Translations under genes and position numbers: made by a program
Shown here: positions 49,246-61,229 of the stretch, one piece after another
How positions within the stretch are numbered: position 1 is the first letter of the stretch
Layout: the number at the start of each line of letters is the position of its first letter
The notes under the pieces: model-generated
What the model saw: the letters and a program-made list of their open reading frames with translations, nothing else
What the model was told of the DNA's origin: nothing
Databases searched by the model: none
Assembly (NCBI RefSeq): GCF_000208745.1
Contig: NC_030851.1
Span: 14,921,666 to 14,985,665 of the forward strand
Source of the DNA: Theobroma cacao
Lineage: Eukaryota; Streptophyta; Magnoliopsida; Malvales; Malvaceae
Direction: 5' to 3'
DNA length: 64,000 bases

Positions 49246-49447
49246 TGTGAGACCCTCGATTTTAGCACAAGGGTAGAATAGTAAATCTCTTTGGTGAAGC
49301 CATGGGTTATTTATTTCAAAGTACAATGTTCCAAAATTTTCTTGAAAATCTCGTATTTTAAAAGCATTGAGTCCATTCGGAAGAAATAAGATAGAGATAA
49401 AATTAAAATGGTGTGTTTTAGAAAGAAAAGAATGTTCTATGGAGCAA

Positions 49448-49692
49448 ATATTGATACCTAGGAATAAAGAATCGATACTTAGTAATTAGAATGTCTTGGG
49501 AAAGCATTCTATGCAAGAAGTATTGATACTATAGAGGAACTATTGACACCTAGTGTCCAAAGTGCCTTAGGGAACACTCTGTGAAATAAGTATTGATATT
49601 TCAAGGGAGGGTATCAATAGTTAGTGTTCCAAATGCCTCGGGAAAGTGTTGTACGTGATAAGTATTGATACATAAGTTATAAATATCAATAT
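49448..49692 (+). promoter_or_regulatory. Four palindrome pairs, left cluster of the large LTR
   Basis: Ten-bp sites like GTATCGATAC start at 49448/49469, 49520/49540, 49590/49611 and 49662/49683. Spacing within pairs is 20-21 bp and between pairs 70-72 bp. Part of the sequence between pairs is also repeated (GGGAAAGYRTT), so this cluster descends from a tandem repeat of about 71 bp. The site copies differ mostly by TG or CA in place of the central CG. Confidence 0.7.
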
Positions 49693-51161
49693 TTGTGGCG
49701 TGAATTCCCAAAAAAAATTAAAAAGGGGACAAAGGGGTTGGCCATCCCTCACTTTTCCTTTCACATTTTTCTCTTCTTCTCTCTCACTAACTTTCAACTC
49801 TTTTCTTCCTTTTTTTTCATTTCTTCTCACAAATTGCTCAAATTCCACTTTAATCCAAGCTTTCAACTTGATTAAGGTGAGATTTCCAACTCCTTGGACC
49901 TTTCCATCAATGGGTTTCCAATTTAATTTCTCACCTGAAGAAATCTCAATGTTTTCTTTTTATGGTGTTTCCTTTTCACTCACCAAGGTATGGATATTGA
50001 AATTTAAGTGTTTATGTACATGGGTTTATAATTTTGGTAGAAATTGTAGGTGGTATTTAGGTTTGAAGAAAGATTGCCTAAGGAATGTTAACTTGTTGGG
50101 TAAGTTTCCAATTTGAGGAATATATGTGAATTTAATTGTGTTTATTGATTGCCTTAGGTCCCATTGAAGCTTTAAGGTCCAAACATTAGTGGAGTCTTGG
50201 TGGGTTGGTGTTAAGCTTCGAAGAGGTGACACTTGTGTGATGAGTGGATTTGCATTCAAAACTATTTTAATAAGTAAATGCATGAAATATTTAAAAGATG
50301 AAGTTTCAAATGTATGTGATATTGTGGAAAAATGTCCAATTTATGGCTTTGCCGTTGTCTTATTATATATATAATGACTATCTATATGTACAATACAGTA
50401 TCTTAAAAATGTGCATGGGAACAAGCTCTTTTAAGTTGATGTCTCAATGATATTGTGTTACAAAATGTTGAATTTAAATGTATTGAGTACGAAAAATATG
50501 ATGTTTTAAAGTATTGTTGATAACCATAGGTTATGGGTTATATATGATAATATCAATGGAAAGATGTCCATTGATGGTTACGTGATGAAATCACATGTTT
50601 GAAATATTGCACTATGACAATGTGAAAAGTCTCATGAAAGACTTAGATGAATTAAATGTTCTTAGGTAGAGCTACTTAAATTAGGGATCTGTAGCTAGCA
50701 ATAGTATTTGCTAGACATTGTGCACAATGTAGTTGTCCCAACTAGCAAGGGATGTACAATGGTAGCCATGTGTGATGGAGAATAAGCACATGATATTACA
50801 TTACAGTCATTGTCTATATGCACTATACCATATTTATAATAAAGGTTAGCTACCTTAAAGATGCCCTAAATAGTGGGGACGAAATGGCACTATCTCTCAA
50901 GTAATAACCCTATGAACCATATATACATATGTACTTCTTGAGCATGCTCCACTAGAAAATGAATGTATTATAAAGTACGAATTTGGTGCCTTGATGTGAA
51001 TTTCGTTTGATATTGATATTATGAGATTGGAAAGTGTTTTCAGGGTCTCCATTGTTGTAAGCATGATCATTGACCATGCACTAAATGTTAAAGGTCTTTA
51101 CTTTTAAGTTTGGTAAACTTTTCAAATGTTTCATGTGAAAAATATGAATCTTTTGAATGAG

Positions 51162-51380
51162 GTATATATACTTATGAATAAGGTGTCAATACTTTAGAAA
51201 GACCTTTAGAGGTGTCCTGTATTCAAGGTATCGATACCTATGACCTAGGTATCGATACTTGGATAGCCTGTAGCTTATTGGACAAAAAGTATTGGTACCT
51301 AGAGATTAAGTATCGATATTGCACATCCAATAACATGCTGGACGAAAAGTATCGATGCATCTATTCATGGGTATTGATTT
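51162..51380 (+). promoter_or_regulatory. Four palindrome pairs, middle cluster of the large LTR
   Basis: Sites start at 51162/51183, 51228/51249, 51289/51310 and 51349/51371, with 21-22 bp within pairs and 60-66 bp between pairs. The pair at 51228 is intact, with GGTATCGATACC at 51227-51238 and GTATCGATAC at 51249-51258. A further pair is at 52461/52482, beyond the hAT MITE. Confidence 0.7.
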
Positions 51381-51398
51381 TTGGAAGCTAGAAAAGGG

Positions 51399-52429
51399 TA
51401 GGGGTGAGCAATTGGATGGTTTGGTTGGTTTGGTTCGTTATACCTAAAGCCTAATTAGAATAAATATTTTTAGAAAACCAACAAAAACTGATCAAACATA
51501 AAGAATGACCAAAGGATCAAAATTTTATCACTTTTTTTTTTGCAAATTACAATATTAAAACTTATAAACTTCATCCATTATTATAAAATATACAAATAAT
51601 CTAAATATAAAAAAAAATAACATTTGTTCCTTCACTCACATAATTATGTCTTTTTACTTAAAGCATCAAATCAACATTCAAGATTTAACATAACAAAGAG
51701 TCAAAGATAATAAAATGAACATCCACAAAATAAAAGCTATCTAACATAAGGCCATTAACTATTGCAAATTATCAACTTGAATCTCTTCCATGACTTGGTT
51801 CTTACAATTGAAAGAATACAAAAAATATAATTAGTATAAATTTTTTAATAACAAAGTAAAAGAAGATTAAAAATGAAAAATTATGTAAAAAGTCATAAAA
51901 TTTAATGTTTACCTTAATTGAACTGTGAATAATGCATTTCTAACCTCTTTACGCATCAATCGTCAATAACGAAATTGGAATCCACAATTCCAATATTTGA
52001 TATCTCTAAAATGCATAAACAAAAAAGAATTAAAAAAATTAAAGAAAGAGTAAGTGTAATGGTGACTAGGTGAGAAAAAAAGAAAGAGTAAAGGATAGGT
52101 GGTTAAAAACTAAAAATGAAGAAGTGAAAAGTGGGGAATGTAACTTAGTAAATAGTAATTAAAAATTGAAAATATTAAGTGTATACTATATTTTATATGA
52201 ATTTAAAAACAATAAATAGAAAATATTTTATATATTAATATATATATAATTAGTTTGGTTTTTTAGTCGATTTGGTTCAAAAATTTTAAAATTGAGAGCC
52301 GACCAAATAAACTAATTAGATCAAACTTTTTGGACCAATTGATCCAATAGAACAATTAGACCGAACTATTTTTTAAATTGCATTTGGTTCGACTGGGTAA
52401 TTGGTCTGGTTCAGTTTTGCTCATCCCTA
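51399..52429. mobile_element. hAT-type MITE (1031 bp)
   Basis: The ends TAGGGGTGAGCAATTGG and, on the complement, TAGGGATGAGCAAAACTG are terminal inverted repeats. The 8-bp flanks GAAAAGGG (51391-51398) and GAAAGGGG (52430-52437) form a target duplication with one mismatch. The subterminal regions are rich in TTTGGTTNGG-like runs. Non-coding. Confidence 0.85.
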
Positions 52430-53121
52430 GAAAGGGGTACAAAGGAATTTTGTTATAAAAATATCAATAGCCATAATAAGGGTATTGATACCTACAATTC
52501 ATTTTCTCAAAATTGGTTGGTTTTTAACTTGTTTTCAATTGGGAATTCCTTGCCAACATAGTTTAAGCTTGTAATTGATTTTAAATAAATTGGTCACAGT
52601 CGAAGGCATATATATATATATATATTATTGAATCATGGATTTGGTTTAAAAACCTAAATGTGCATAGTTTCAACTAAAGGCAAGATTATTTTAAATTCTC
52701 CTATATGTATGCTTGTTCCCTTTCTATGTTCACTCACCAAATTCTACACTCACCTATTTCAAACTCATGTTTTTGGTTTTCAAATCCACAGATCATCTGG
52801 AGCCTAAGTCTTGGAAAGGTCTCTAATCACCTTTTTTGGTAGGTTTGCGTTAAAGGCATTAAGTAGCATTACTGAGCCTTAATGTTGACTCCGTTGTCTA
52901 GTCTTGTATATATTTCGTAGTTATGAGATATCAAAGTATTCTATGATGTAGCCACGAGATGGCACACAGTTATAATATTATGATGATGTTATGTACATGT
53001 TAGAAAAGAAGAAGAGAATATAAATTATGTATTGATAAAACTTAAGTATTTATGCTACATAGAGAGGGATATATACAAGGCTAATCATAATCTTATTTAT
53101 AGTATAACTCTAACTAACTAA

Positions 53122-54004
53122 GGGTACGTTTGGTTCACAAAATAGAATAGAAGGGGAATAAAATTGTTATTCTATAGGAATATAATGAGGGAGGAATAAC
53201 TATTGTATAGTTTGGTTCATGGGAATGGAATAGAATAGGAATTATTATTATGATTTATTCCAATAATTGATTGATAGGAATAGTTTTAAGAATAAGTAAG
53301 GAATAAGTGATAAATGATAAAAATAACTTTTATTAAAATTAAAGAATTTATTTGTTAAAAGATAAAAATATTCTAAGTAATAAAATCAAAATAACTTTTA
53401 CTATAATTAAATAATATTTTCACCAAAATACAAACATATTTTTGTTATAATTTAATAATATTTTGTATTAGAAGATAATTAAACTTTTTATTATAATTAA
53501 ATAATATTTAATATTAAAGATAAAATATATTCTTCATTAAATTTAAAAAATACTAAATAATATTCTTTATTACATTTATTATATTCAAATAATAATATTA
53601 AAAAATATTCCTTATAATATTTATTATAGTTAAATAATATTAATATATTAAATAATATTTAAATATTTTCATTTCTTTTTCTTTGAAAATGAAGTAAAAA
53701 ATTTCATATCTTATGTGCTTTAGAGAGAGGAGTGAGGAAGAGAGAAAAAAAAATAAATTTAGTGTTATTTTATATGGTAATTTTTTAAATTATAAAAAAA
53801 TATATTTATCTAATCAACTTCTTTTCTTATTCCCAATAATTCGAAATAGCCATTACCAAGAGAGGTCTTGATAATGGCTATTTAGGCACCTCTTGGAATG
53901 GCTATTATGAGGAATAGCCATTTCATTGAACTAAATGCAGTTTTATCTCAAGAATGAGAATAAGGGAGGAATAACTATTCCATTCCCCCCAACCAAGTAC
54001 GTCT
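53122..54004. mobile_element. PIF/Harbinger-like MITE (883 bp)
   Basis: The left end GGGTACGTTTGGTTCAC and, on the complement, the right end AGACGTACTTGGTTGGGG are terminal inverted repeats. The 3-bp duplication TAA flanks it (53119-53121 and 54005-54007). GGAATAGCCATT-type sequence near the right end also occurs in the element at 41762. It lies in one LTR of the TRIM. Confidence 0.85.
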
Positions 54005-54184
54005 TAATAGTATTATAGTATAATTTTAACAAGATATTGTAATCTAACTAAGTAATACTATTGTATTATAACTCTAACTAAATAACTCATATCATTATCT
54101 TAATAATCCCCCTCAAACTCAAGTTGGTATCGTACATGCCAATTTGAGGTTAAAAATTAAGATAAACTAAGATAAACTCTTAAA

Positions 54185-54565
54185 ATGTACTTGAAATCAA
54201 CTAAAGGCTGCACGACATTTTGACGTAGTGAAACACGTGAATGACATGGTGAAACATGACATAAAAAGTTGAATGACGTGGTGAAACACAGCAAATTGAA
54301 TGGCGTGATGAAACACGACAAGTTAATGATGTGATGAAACATGGCATGAGTCGAATGTCGTGACAAAACACTGTATGAGTTGAATGGCATGAGAAAACAC
54401 GGCATGAGTTAAATGGCGTGGCGAAACACAGCATGAGTTGAACATCGTGGCGAAACATGATATGAGTTGAACATTGCGATAAAAACACAGCAAGTTGAAC
54501 ATCATGGCGAAACACGATAAGTTGAACGCCATGGCGAAACACCCACGACAAGTTGAATGACGTCA
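54185..54565 (-). repeat. 27-29 bp minisatellite inside the TRIM
   Basis: GTTGAAC recurs at 54437, 54466, 54494 and 54521, and GCGAAACAC-like sequence recurs throughout, giving a degenerate unit like CATGGCGAAACACGACAAGTTGAA repeated about 13 times. The period is not a multiple of three, so frames across it do not indicate a protein. Confidence 0.8.
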
Positions 54566-54672
54566 CAGCAAACGTGTTATATAGTGGCTAAAGATGTCAA
54601 TGCGTGAGACAGAGCTATTGACACGGGGCACATGAAACAATGATGGCCAACAATCAAGGTGCCTTGTAAGGA

Positions 54673-54685
54673 GGCTCTGATTCCA
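54673..54685 (-). promoter_or_regulatory. TRIM primer binding site
   Basis: On the minus strand TGGAATCAGAGCC lies directly after the LTR end. It matches the initiator-methionine tRNA site TGGTATCAGAGC with one change, and fixes the orientation of the element. Confidence 0.85.
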
Positions 54686-55083
54686 TGTTAAAAAAGAAGA
54701 AGAGAATATAAATTGTGTATTGATAAAACTTAATTATATATGCTTTATATATATATATATATAAGACTGATTTTAATTTTATTTATATTCTAACTCTAAC
54801 TAACTAATAGTATTATAGTATAACTCTAGCAAGATATTATAATCTAACTAAATAACTCATATCATTATCTTAAGAGTACAAGCATTGTGAGCAACTTTAG
54901 CTCACACTTGTGCAATATATGGATATTTTTGAAAATGAAAATATGGAAGGAAGAATATACGTTCGTGTATGGATGGAATATGCCTCATAAAAGCATGTAC
55001 AGGTCGTGTATGATTACAAGGCTTGCTTGGGCTTTTGTTATTAGGCCCTTGTACCGGCCATGGCCTAGATTTGGATTGTGACA

Positions 55084-56632
55084 AAAGAGAGAAAAAGTGA
55101 AAGATGCTGACAATAAAGGGCGAAAAAGACTGTGATGATGAAAGTGGAAAGAAATGGAGACTTGTGGAAGTCAAGAAAGAGGGGAGGGTCAAGGGGGGAA
55201 GGTTGAGAAAGACAAAGTGGGGAATGAGAGGTCGAGGGAATGCCGAAGGAAAGGAGGGTCAAGAGACTTGTGAGGGAAGCGAGGAGAGGGTGGAGGGTTT
55301 CTTTTTGAAAATTAATCTCTTTCAAGCAAGACGTATATATAAAAAAATGTCAAGATGAGTCTAAGTGTATAATTTTTATCAGATTATTGTAAGTAGATAA
55401 TTAAATGAAATTATAAAAATCCTTTTGATAGAATTTTTTTTAACTAAATAAAACATCACTTTAAAGACTTTATATTTTTTATTTCTATTAATTTAAAATT
55501 TTTCATTCTTACACTTGTACTTAACAAACCATTGAGGATGCTGCCCTTGTTATCAAGTAAATCATTTGAAGAATGAAAATTGGGTGGATGGTCATGGGAG
55601 CCTAAATTGAAGCGGATCAAAACGTGTCGACCTCAGCACAAAATTTATAATTAACTAGAAAAGAGGTAGAGAATGCTATGCTTGATTGAAGAGGCATTTT
55701 GTGGTTGGAGCGTCTTATCGGAAACAAAAAATGTGACGGACGATTTGTTAATTGCGCCAAATCTATGTTTGCCTTTTAGCTAGGGACTAGGGTTACTACT
55801 GTATGGTGGCACTTGCACAAATGCAACAACAATCCATTGAAGGCTTTCAAGTAGGATTAATAATATGTTCAAAAATGACAATTCCCCCACTAATTTGTGT
55901 GGCGGAAATGGAAAAAAGAAAAGGCGGCGGGTAAATATAGAAAATAAAAATAGCATATTGTTGTGGAAGAAAGCATAGAGACTCTGACCACATCCATGGA
56001 TGGAATCTTTCCTTAAATTCATTAGTCATGTCATCAGACTGTAACAAACAAGATGCTCCAGCGGAATGCTGAAGGTGCCATCATTTTGCCGTAACATATT
56101 TGCACAAGACACAACTTTTTTAGCCAAAAACAGACAACTCAGTTTGAGACAAAGGGTCATTTTGAACAAACACACTTTTGGCTGCAATAGAAGCAATTGC
56201 ATTTCCTTTTCACCAATTGAATCCTTGATTTGTTGTCCCTTTGGAACCCATCAGCGATGTGCCTGCCTTTATCCCAGATCACTTCAAACACATTCCCATG
56301 ATAAACTACTGCTAATTTGTAGATGATTGCACTTTTCCTTTACGTCTCTAAAAATGCTCTTTTATCGGCAAACTAGAACACAGATTTTTCACGATTTTAC
56401 ATCACGAGAAGAGTGATGCGTGTATTTGCATTACTCTTCAAGACCAAGGAATGAAACTAACGAAATATATTTACAACTTTACAAGCTAAAATGACTAGTC
56501 TAATACCTGAATCAAGATCCCTACACAGGGTTGGAATAAAGCTTCAAATGCATTTTCTGACGCAAAATCTACAGTTTGGCCAAGCTTTATCAACATTTAC
56601 AAACACCAAGAGGAATAACCTGGTGAAACTGC
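55084..56632. other. Intergenic, 3' flank of the ACR gene
   Basis: Purine-rich at 55090-55310, AT-rich afterwards. The 3' untranslated region of the minus-strand ACR gene probably occupies part of 56300-56632. No other gene, RNA or repeat border was recognised. Confidence 0.4.
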
Positions 56633-59380
56633 TCAAGAACATGACTTTATGAGGCCCAGGTTGTAAAGGAACTTCTCTGATCTAGATTTAAACAGAGTGC
56701 CCAAAGAGAATCCCCCACTCTCCTGAGGCGGGGATTTTGAGTAAGCATCATCCTTCACGTGAAGTATAGTAAGGCCAAGCTCTTTCCGAACTGCTTCAAT
56801 TGTTTCACTTTTCACCGGATCTCCTGACGCATCAGTCACACAAAAAGCATTGACAGCTTGGGAACCCCTGGTCGTAACCTCTGCTCGAGTGACTGAGAGA
56901 CCATTTTCTCTAAATATGCGAGTCACATCAGACAGAAGGCCTACCCTGTCTTCACTACAGAGTTCCAGTCTTATGCCCTGCATCAAAAATAACATATTAA
57001 CATCAAAACAAAACACTAGCAAAAAGAATCAGCCGGTAGAATGTACTCTAAACTTCCCCATATCCTTACCTTAGAAGCTCGCCTCTTAATAGCAGCCTCC
57101 AAACAATTAATTACCCTCTGTCTCTCTGGTTCAGAACTAACAGGGCAACCATCCATGTGCCTGATGTAGTATTCCTATCAATCCAAAAAGTTAAACAAAC
57201 AATTAACTAGATGCAAGATATCAATATCAATGATATCAGTTATAATCAATGACAATAAAAAACTTAATAAGTTAATGCAATATATCAATTATCATCCATG
57301 TGACTTTAAACTTGCATTTAACATAAAACTAATGGATCCAAAAAAATTTGCAATTACAACTTGAGGGAAACAAGGGCAACCTGATAAGCCTCTGGTCCTT
57401 CTGCTATCACAGTTGCATGGTATACCACATATTGCATATCTGTCAATGTGCAAACCGTATCAAAGAGTAGCTTAGGCCGATCAAGGCACCTCAAGTTCAC
57501 AACAGTGTATCCCTTATCAGCACAATTTTCCACAGTCACTAGAGGTTTGCTCCATTCACTCGTTGATCCACTGTCAGCATCATTCATGTCATAGTCACGA
57601 TCAGCATACATCATCTGGTGCAGCCTCCTTTCTGTATGCGTTGAGCCAACAGAAACAGCAGTATTAGCACGCATCTGATCTCTATCCCCTTTCAGAACAT
57701 AGAGGAGAAGCTGTTTGATCTTCGTTAATCTTTCAGGATTGTCAATTGATGATCCAGTAGCCTCATCGGTGATGTAAACAACTGATGCCATTCTTGAATT
57801 GTGGGTCCACACTTCAGCAGCTACTCCATTACATTTGAGGTCAGTCAAAACAGCAAAAACCTCTGAGAGCAAGCCTGGTCGGTCTCTCCCAGTCAATTCA
57901 ATAGTTGTGTGTTTTGAGGCAGCTTGAACGCCCACAGATCTTGTCAAGGACCTGAAACTGTATGCTCTTGGTCCCAGTTGCTGCGACATGTCAATTGAAT
58001 CATCAATATGATATGGAATTCACGACTCCTCATAGCATGTAGCTAAATCATCATAGTAAAGACAGACAGCAAGCACTGCTTTTCCTTTGTCTGACAATGT
58101 TGTATTAACTAGTAGATGCAAATAATGTGGGAGGGCTATTATGATAGAAGGCTCGGTATTTAGTGATTGACACATACTACCAGATAAGTACACAGTATGT
58201 ATACTTGTGCTGTCTATTCCAATTTACAATTTGACTGGCACTATTCCTTCCATGGCATTTGATCATTGACGCAAGAGTCGTTTACAGTATTCGTCCTCGT
58301 GCTAAAATTTTCCTCATCCTTTTGGTTTGTTGACTTTTTATAAGGATAATATCCAGTCTAAATGCAGACAAATGAAGGCCAATTCTGTGGTTGAAAATTT
58401 AAGCAGGAGTGGAGCATAAAAAGTGAGCAATCAGAGATAGAATACATAAAGCAGTTTTAGCAATCAATGGTGGTGTTACCGCTCTAGCAACTAGCAGAAC
58501 ACTTGATTCCCACTCGAGTAAGAATTGGTGGAGGGAACTCTTTGGTTTCTGTTAAAAATAAATCTAACCGAACCTCAGTCTCAGACACCACTTTACATTG
58601 GATCTCCAGCAAAATCATCTTTCATGAATTTGTTTTAAGATAAATCAAGTAATAAGATCACCACTAGTTTTGCAGAAGTACCTGCTGAATTCTTTCGGCC
58701 ACATCAACTTCAGATAGCTTATTCCCATACTGATCTGTCACGTGAAAAACTGCAAAGAACCATTTGAAGGAAAACCCCAATCAGATTCCATACAATTAAA
58801 CATTTTATCAAACAAGTTCAATACAACCAAGGAGCTAACCATCCATGAACCACTCCCCATCTGAAGAAATGTAAGCTCGCCTAATAATAAGATCCAAATC
58901 AGTCAAAACCTGAACCACTTCTAGCAGACTTCCTCTCTTATTAGCACTATCAACCTGCAAAGTTTCCACGAAACCAAACTTCATCAGACAATCCTCACAA
59001 TTGCTTGTAAAAAAAAAATTCTTAATAATTCAATCTGTTACCTTAATTAAAGTTGCTTTCCTGCTTGTGGCATTATCAACTGTAACCCTGCAAAGCCAAC
59101 AACAAAAATAAACGAAAATTCTTGAAACTATTCGATTTCATATCAATAAAAAAATGGTGATTTTTCAAGAAAATATAAACAAAAAGAACCCACTTTAATT
59201 ACAAAAACAAAGATTTGAAAAATACTACCATAAAAGAGAATCCACCCCCGGGACCCAAATAGTCATTAAAAAAGAAAGAAAGTAAAAATCAGAAGAAATG
59301 AAGGACCTTGGAGGGTTCATTCGAATCACAAGCTTCTCAAACTCTGCATCCAACGTTAAAGAAGGAGACCAACAATCCAT
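56633..59380 (-). CDS. ACT domain repeat protein (ACR family, ACR4/ACR6/ACR8-like)
   Basis: ACR proteins have four ACT domains, small regulatory folds that usually bind amino acids. They are thought to sense metabolite status; no catalytic role is known. Minus-strand coding exons are 59380-59307, 59087-59042, 58954-58840, 58749-58682, 57980-57381, 57174-57070 and 56977-56633. Junctions are GT-AG and the 1353 bases give 450 aa, a normal length. The protein begins [23 protein letters not shown] domains lie near residues 38-110 ([20 protein letters not shown]), 125-205 ([20 protein letters not shown]), 258-312 ([20 protein letters not shown]) and 337-410 ([20 protein letters not shown]). The end [10 protein letters not shown] is typical of the family. 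MDCW is the first ATG in its frame; the open frame continues upstream but contains no ATG. I cannot name the exact paralogue. A GT/AT microsatellite lies about 290 bp upstream. Confidence 0.93.
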
Positions 59381-59667
59381 TACCAAGAAAAAGAAGAGAA
59401 AGAAGAAAGAAAAAAAAACCCAGAAAAAAGAGCTATATAAAAGTATGGAAGAGGAATCGAAATGGGGTGTGTTATCTTGTTCGAAATGGGGGGGTTCAGC
59501 AGTGTTATCTTGTTCAAATTTGCGCGAGTTTGTTAAGAAGAGCCCTTGAATTCTGAGTTTGGTTGTGGCTTGTGTGGGGTGTGTTAAGAGTTTGTTGGGC
59601 GGTGGTGGCTCTTGAGTTGGACGAAGAGTTTTGGAGGGACACAACAGTATAACAAAGAAGCAAAGCT

Positions 59668-59668
<1 letters not shown>
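59381..59668 (-). promoter_or_regulatory. 5' leader and proximal promoter of the ACR gene
   Basis: On the minus strand the sequence before the ATG is very pyrimidine-rich (TTTCTTTCTTCTCTTTC), as in many plant leaders. A TATA-like TTTTATATAG lies at 59433-59442, about 55 bp before the ATG, which would imply a very short leader. The true start site may be elsewhere. Confidence 0.35.
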
Positions 59669-59708
<40 letters not shown>

Positions 59709-59741
59709 ATATTTATATATATATATATACACGTGTGTGTG
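59669..59741. repeat. Compound GT/AT microsatellite
   Basis: A (GT)n(AT)n run, then GTGTGTATATTT, a second (AT)n run and an ACACGTGTGTGTG tail. It lies about 290 bp upstream of the ACR start codon, probably in its promoter, and is likely to vary in length between individuals. Confidence 0.95.
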
Positions 59742-61229
59742 ATTATGTCAATTACTCCTCTGACCTCTCCTAGTATAGTAATTTAATATTAAATAAATTA
59801 ATAAAAGGCAGCGCATGGTGCTCTCATACGGGCTTGTCGCTGGCACAATGGGCCCCACGTTGCTCTCTTCATAACATTTGGTGGCCGCCCCCCTCATTGC
59901 GTTTTTGGTGTGCTGTGGCTGTTCTTTCACAAGGCGGCTCAATGTTGCTACGTTTGGTGTTCAAGGCTATTTGTTACTAGTAAATAAACGGAGAGACGCC
60001 CCGGCCCCTGGCACCTGGCCCCTAGCCCCGAGCCTCTTGACCTGGTTAAACCCTGTTAGATATCTTTTTTGCTCAAATATCATCTGAAAATCTAGCAGGA
60101 TTTTGCTGTGCTTTGGGGGGTTAGAAGAATCACCGCTTCTCATCTTCCGTCACAAAGTGAAAATTGCAATCTAGTAGGGATCTTAGGGAGGGGTGAGGAT
60201 GCCTCTACGCCTCACTTAGTAGTATTCCGATAAGCTGGCAAGTGGATCCTTTTGTCTCTCTATTTCCATTCTTTACAGAACATCCGCTATCCTCATATTG
60301 GATTTTGCTTGCCTACTTGCACAACAGAATCCATAACCCATTCACTCTTCCCCTTCTTTTCTCTCTACCATTTACCCATTTCTACATACGCATGTTCTTA
60401 CTATTAATATACCATACATAAGGAAATGTTTCAGTCAAAATATCCTTAATTTTTCTCGTGGGATGTCTTGGAAAGTATTCTCCATTACTTTCACTTTGCT
60501 TCACCTACTCATTTCTTCCATTTAACTCTTGTTTTTATATTGTGGACTATGGATATCCCTATCATACCCACTCTTCGGAGCACAAGAGAGTGGAGAAATC
60601 ATTTGTTTATAGTAATAGGGAACGACAGAGATAAGTCCAAGCAACTATTTCATTTTCCTTTTCCTCATTTTTCCTCAATTGATGAATTATAGTTATTTTT
60701 TGCAGCTCCGAATCAGTTTAGAGGCATAACCTGTGATATACAATTGGTGTAATTTAATAGGAAAAATAAATTGATTTGAATCTTGAGATAAATCATAAAT
60801 CAGCATACTTCGACTTCGATTTTGTGCAACCGCTCAATTTTTAACTTGTAGGTTTTTTTTTTAATTTCCATATTATCCAGAAGAAAAGGGAACAAAAGTT
60901 CCTCTCTTTACAGAGATTTTGCCTAGTATGCCCCGTACAAAATAAAGGGGTATACTTATACAAAATCGTTTCCAACACTCAGGTAAGCAAAAAACCACAC
61001 CTGCAAAAAAACCCTATACACCAACCTTCAATGAACAATTAGAAAACACTGCTTAACCCAATCATCAACACAAGGTTTAAAGGCTTAAAAGAATTGAAAG
61101 ACGTTCCCCTATTAAGCCAACAAATCTATTCAATGCCTACAGCCAAAAAAGAAAAAATTAACCGTTAAAGAAGGTCCTCTACCTCACTCCTGCAGGAACA
61201 GGTGAGACAGATGCAAACTTTGGGCAGAC
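59742..61229. other. Intergenic between ACR and LINE
   Basis: No gene recognised. 59870-60050 is GC-rich with CCCGGCCCCTGGC-like sequence. The rest is average to AT-rich. The region next to 61229 may be the 3' untranslated end of the minus-strand LINE, but a terminal poly-A could not be placed. Confidence 0.4.

Larger units (their letters stand above)
52998..54875 (-). mobile_element. TRIM-like LTR retrotransposon with nested MITE
   Basis: Two short LTRs enclose a 580-bp non-coding interior. The target duplication GTACA is perfect (52993-52997 and 54876-54880). On the minus strand the order is LTR (54875-54686), PBS, interior, PPT GAGTTTGAGGGGGAT (54120-54106), LTR (54105-52998). LTR ends read TNTTAAGATAATGATATGAG and TTTTTAACA. 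The left LTR on the map is longer because it holds a Harbinger MITE and a 30-bp internal duplication. Without the MITE the element is about 1 kb, in the TRIM size range. The interior is mostly a 27-29 bp minisatellite. Confidence 0.9.
49246..55083 (+). repeat. Large LTR (about 2.9 kb) with two nested insertions
   Basis: It starts TGTGAGACCCTCG and ends TTTGGATTGTGACA. When the hAT MITE (51399-52429) and the TRIM (52998-54875) with their duplications are removed, about 2.9 kb remains, the same size class as the LTR at 29164 and with a similar GTGACA end. The flanks GAAAA and AAAGA do not match well, so solo status is unproven. It holds nine pairs of GTATCGATAC-like palindromes (49448-49692, 51162-51380, 52461-52491). 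No coding capacity. Confidence 0.6.

Noticed and set aside
54201..54566. Minus-strand frames of up to 121 codons with FRHDVQL repeats
   Set aside because: They run across a 27-29 bp tandem repeat inside a TRIM. The period is not a multiple of three and several frames are open at once.
49241..55088. GAAAA and AAAGA as target duplication of the large LTR
   Set aside because: Only three of five positions match. The TG...CA ends and size are accepted, but solo status is left open.
59225..59644. An N-terminal extension of the ACR protein, 88 codons in frame
   Set aside because: The upstream frame is open but starts with TTG and has no ATG before MDCW. The leader is pyrimidine-rich like an untranslated region.
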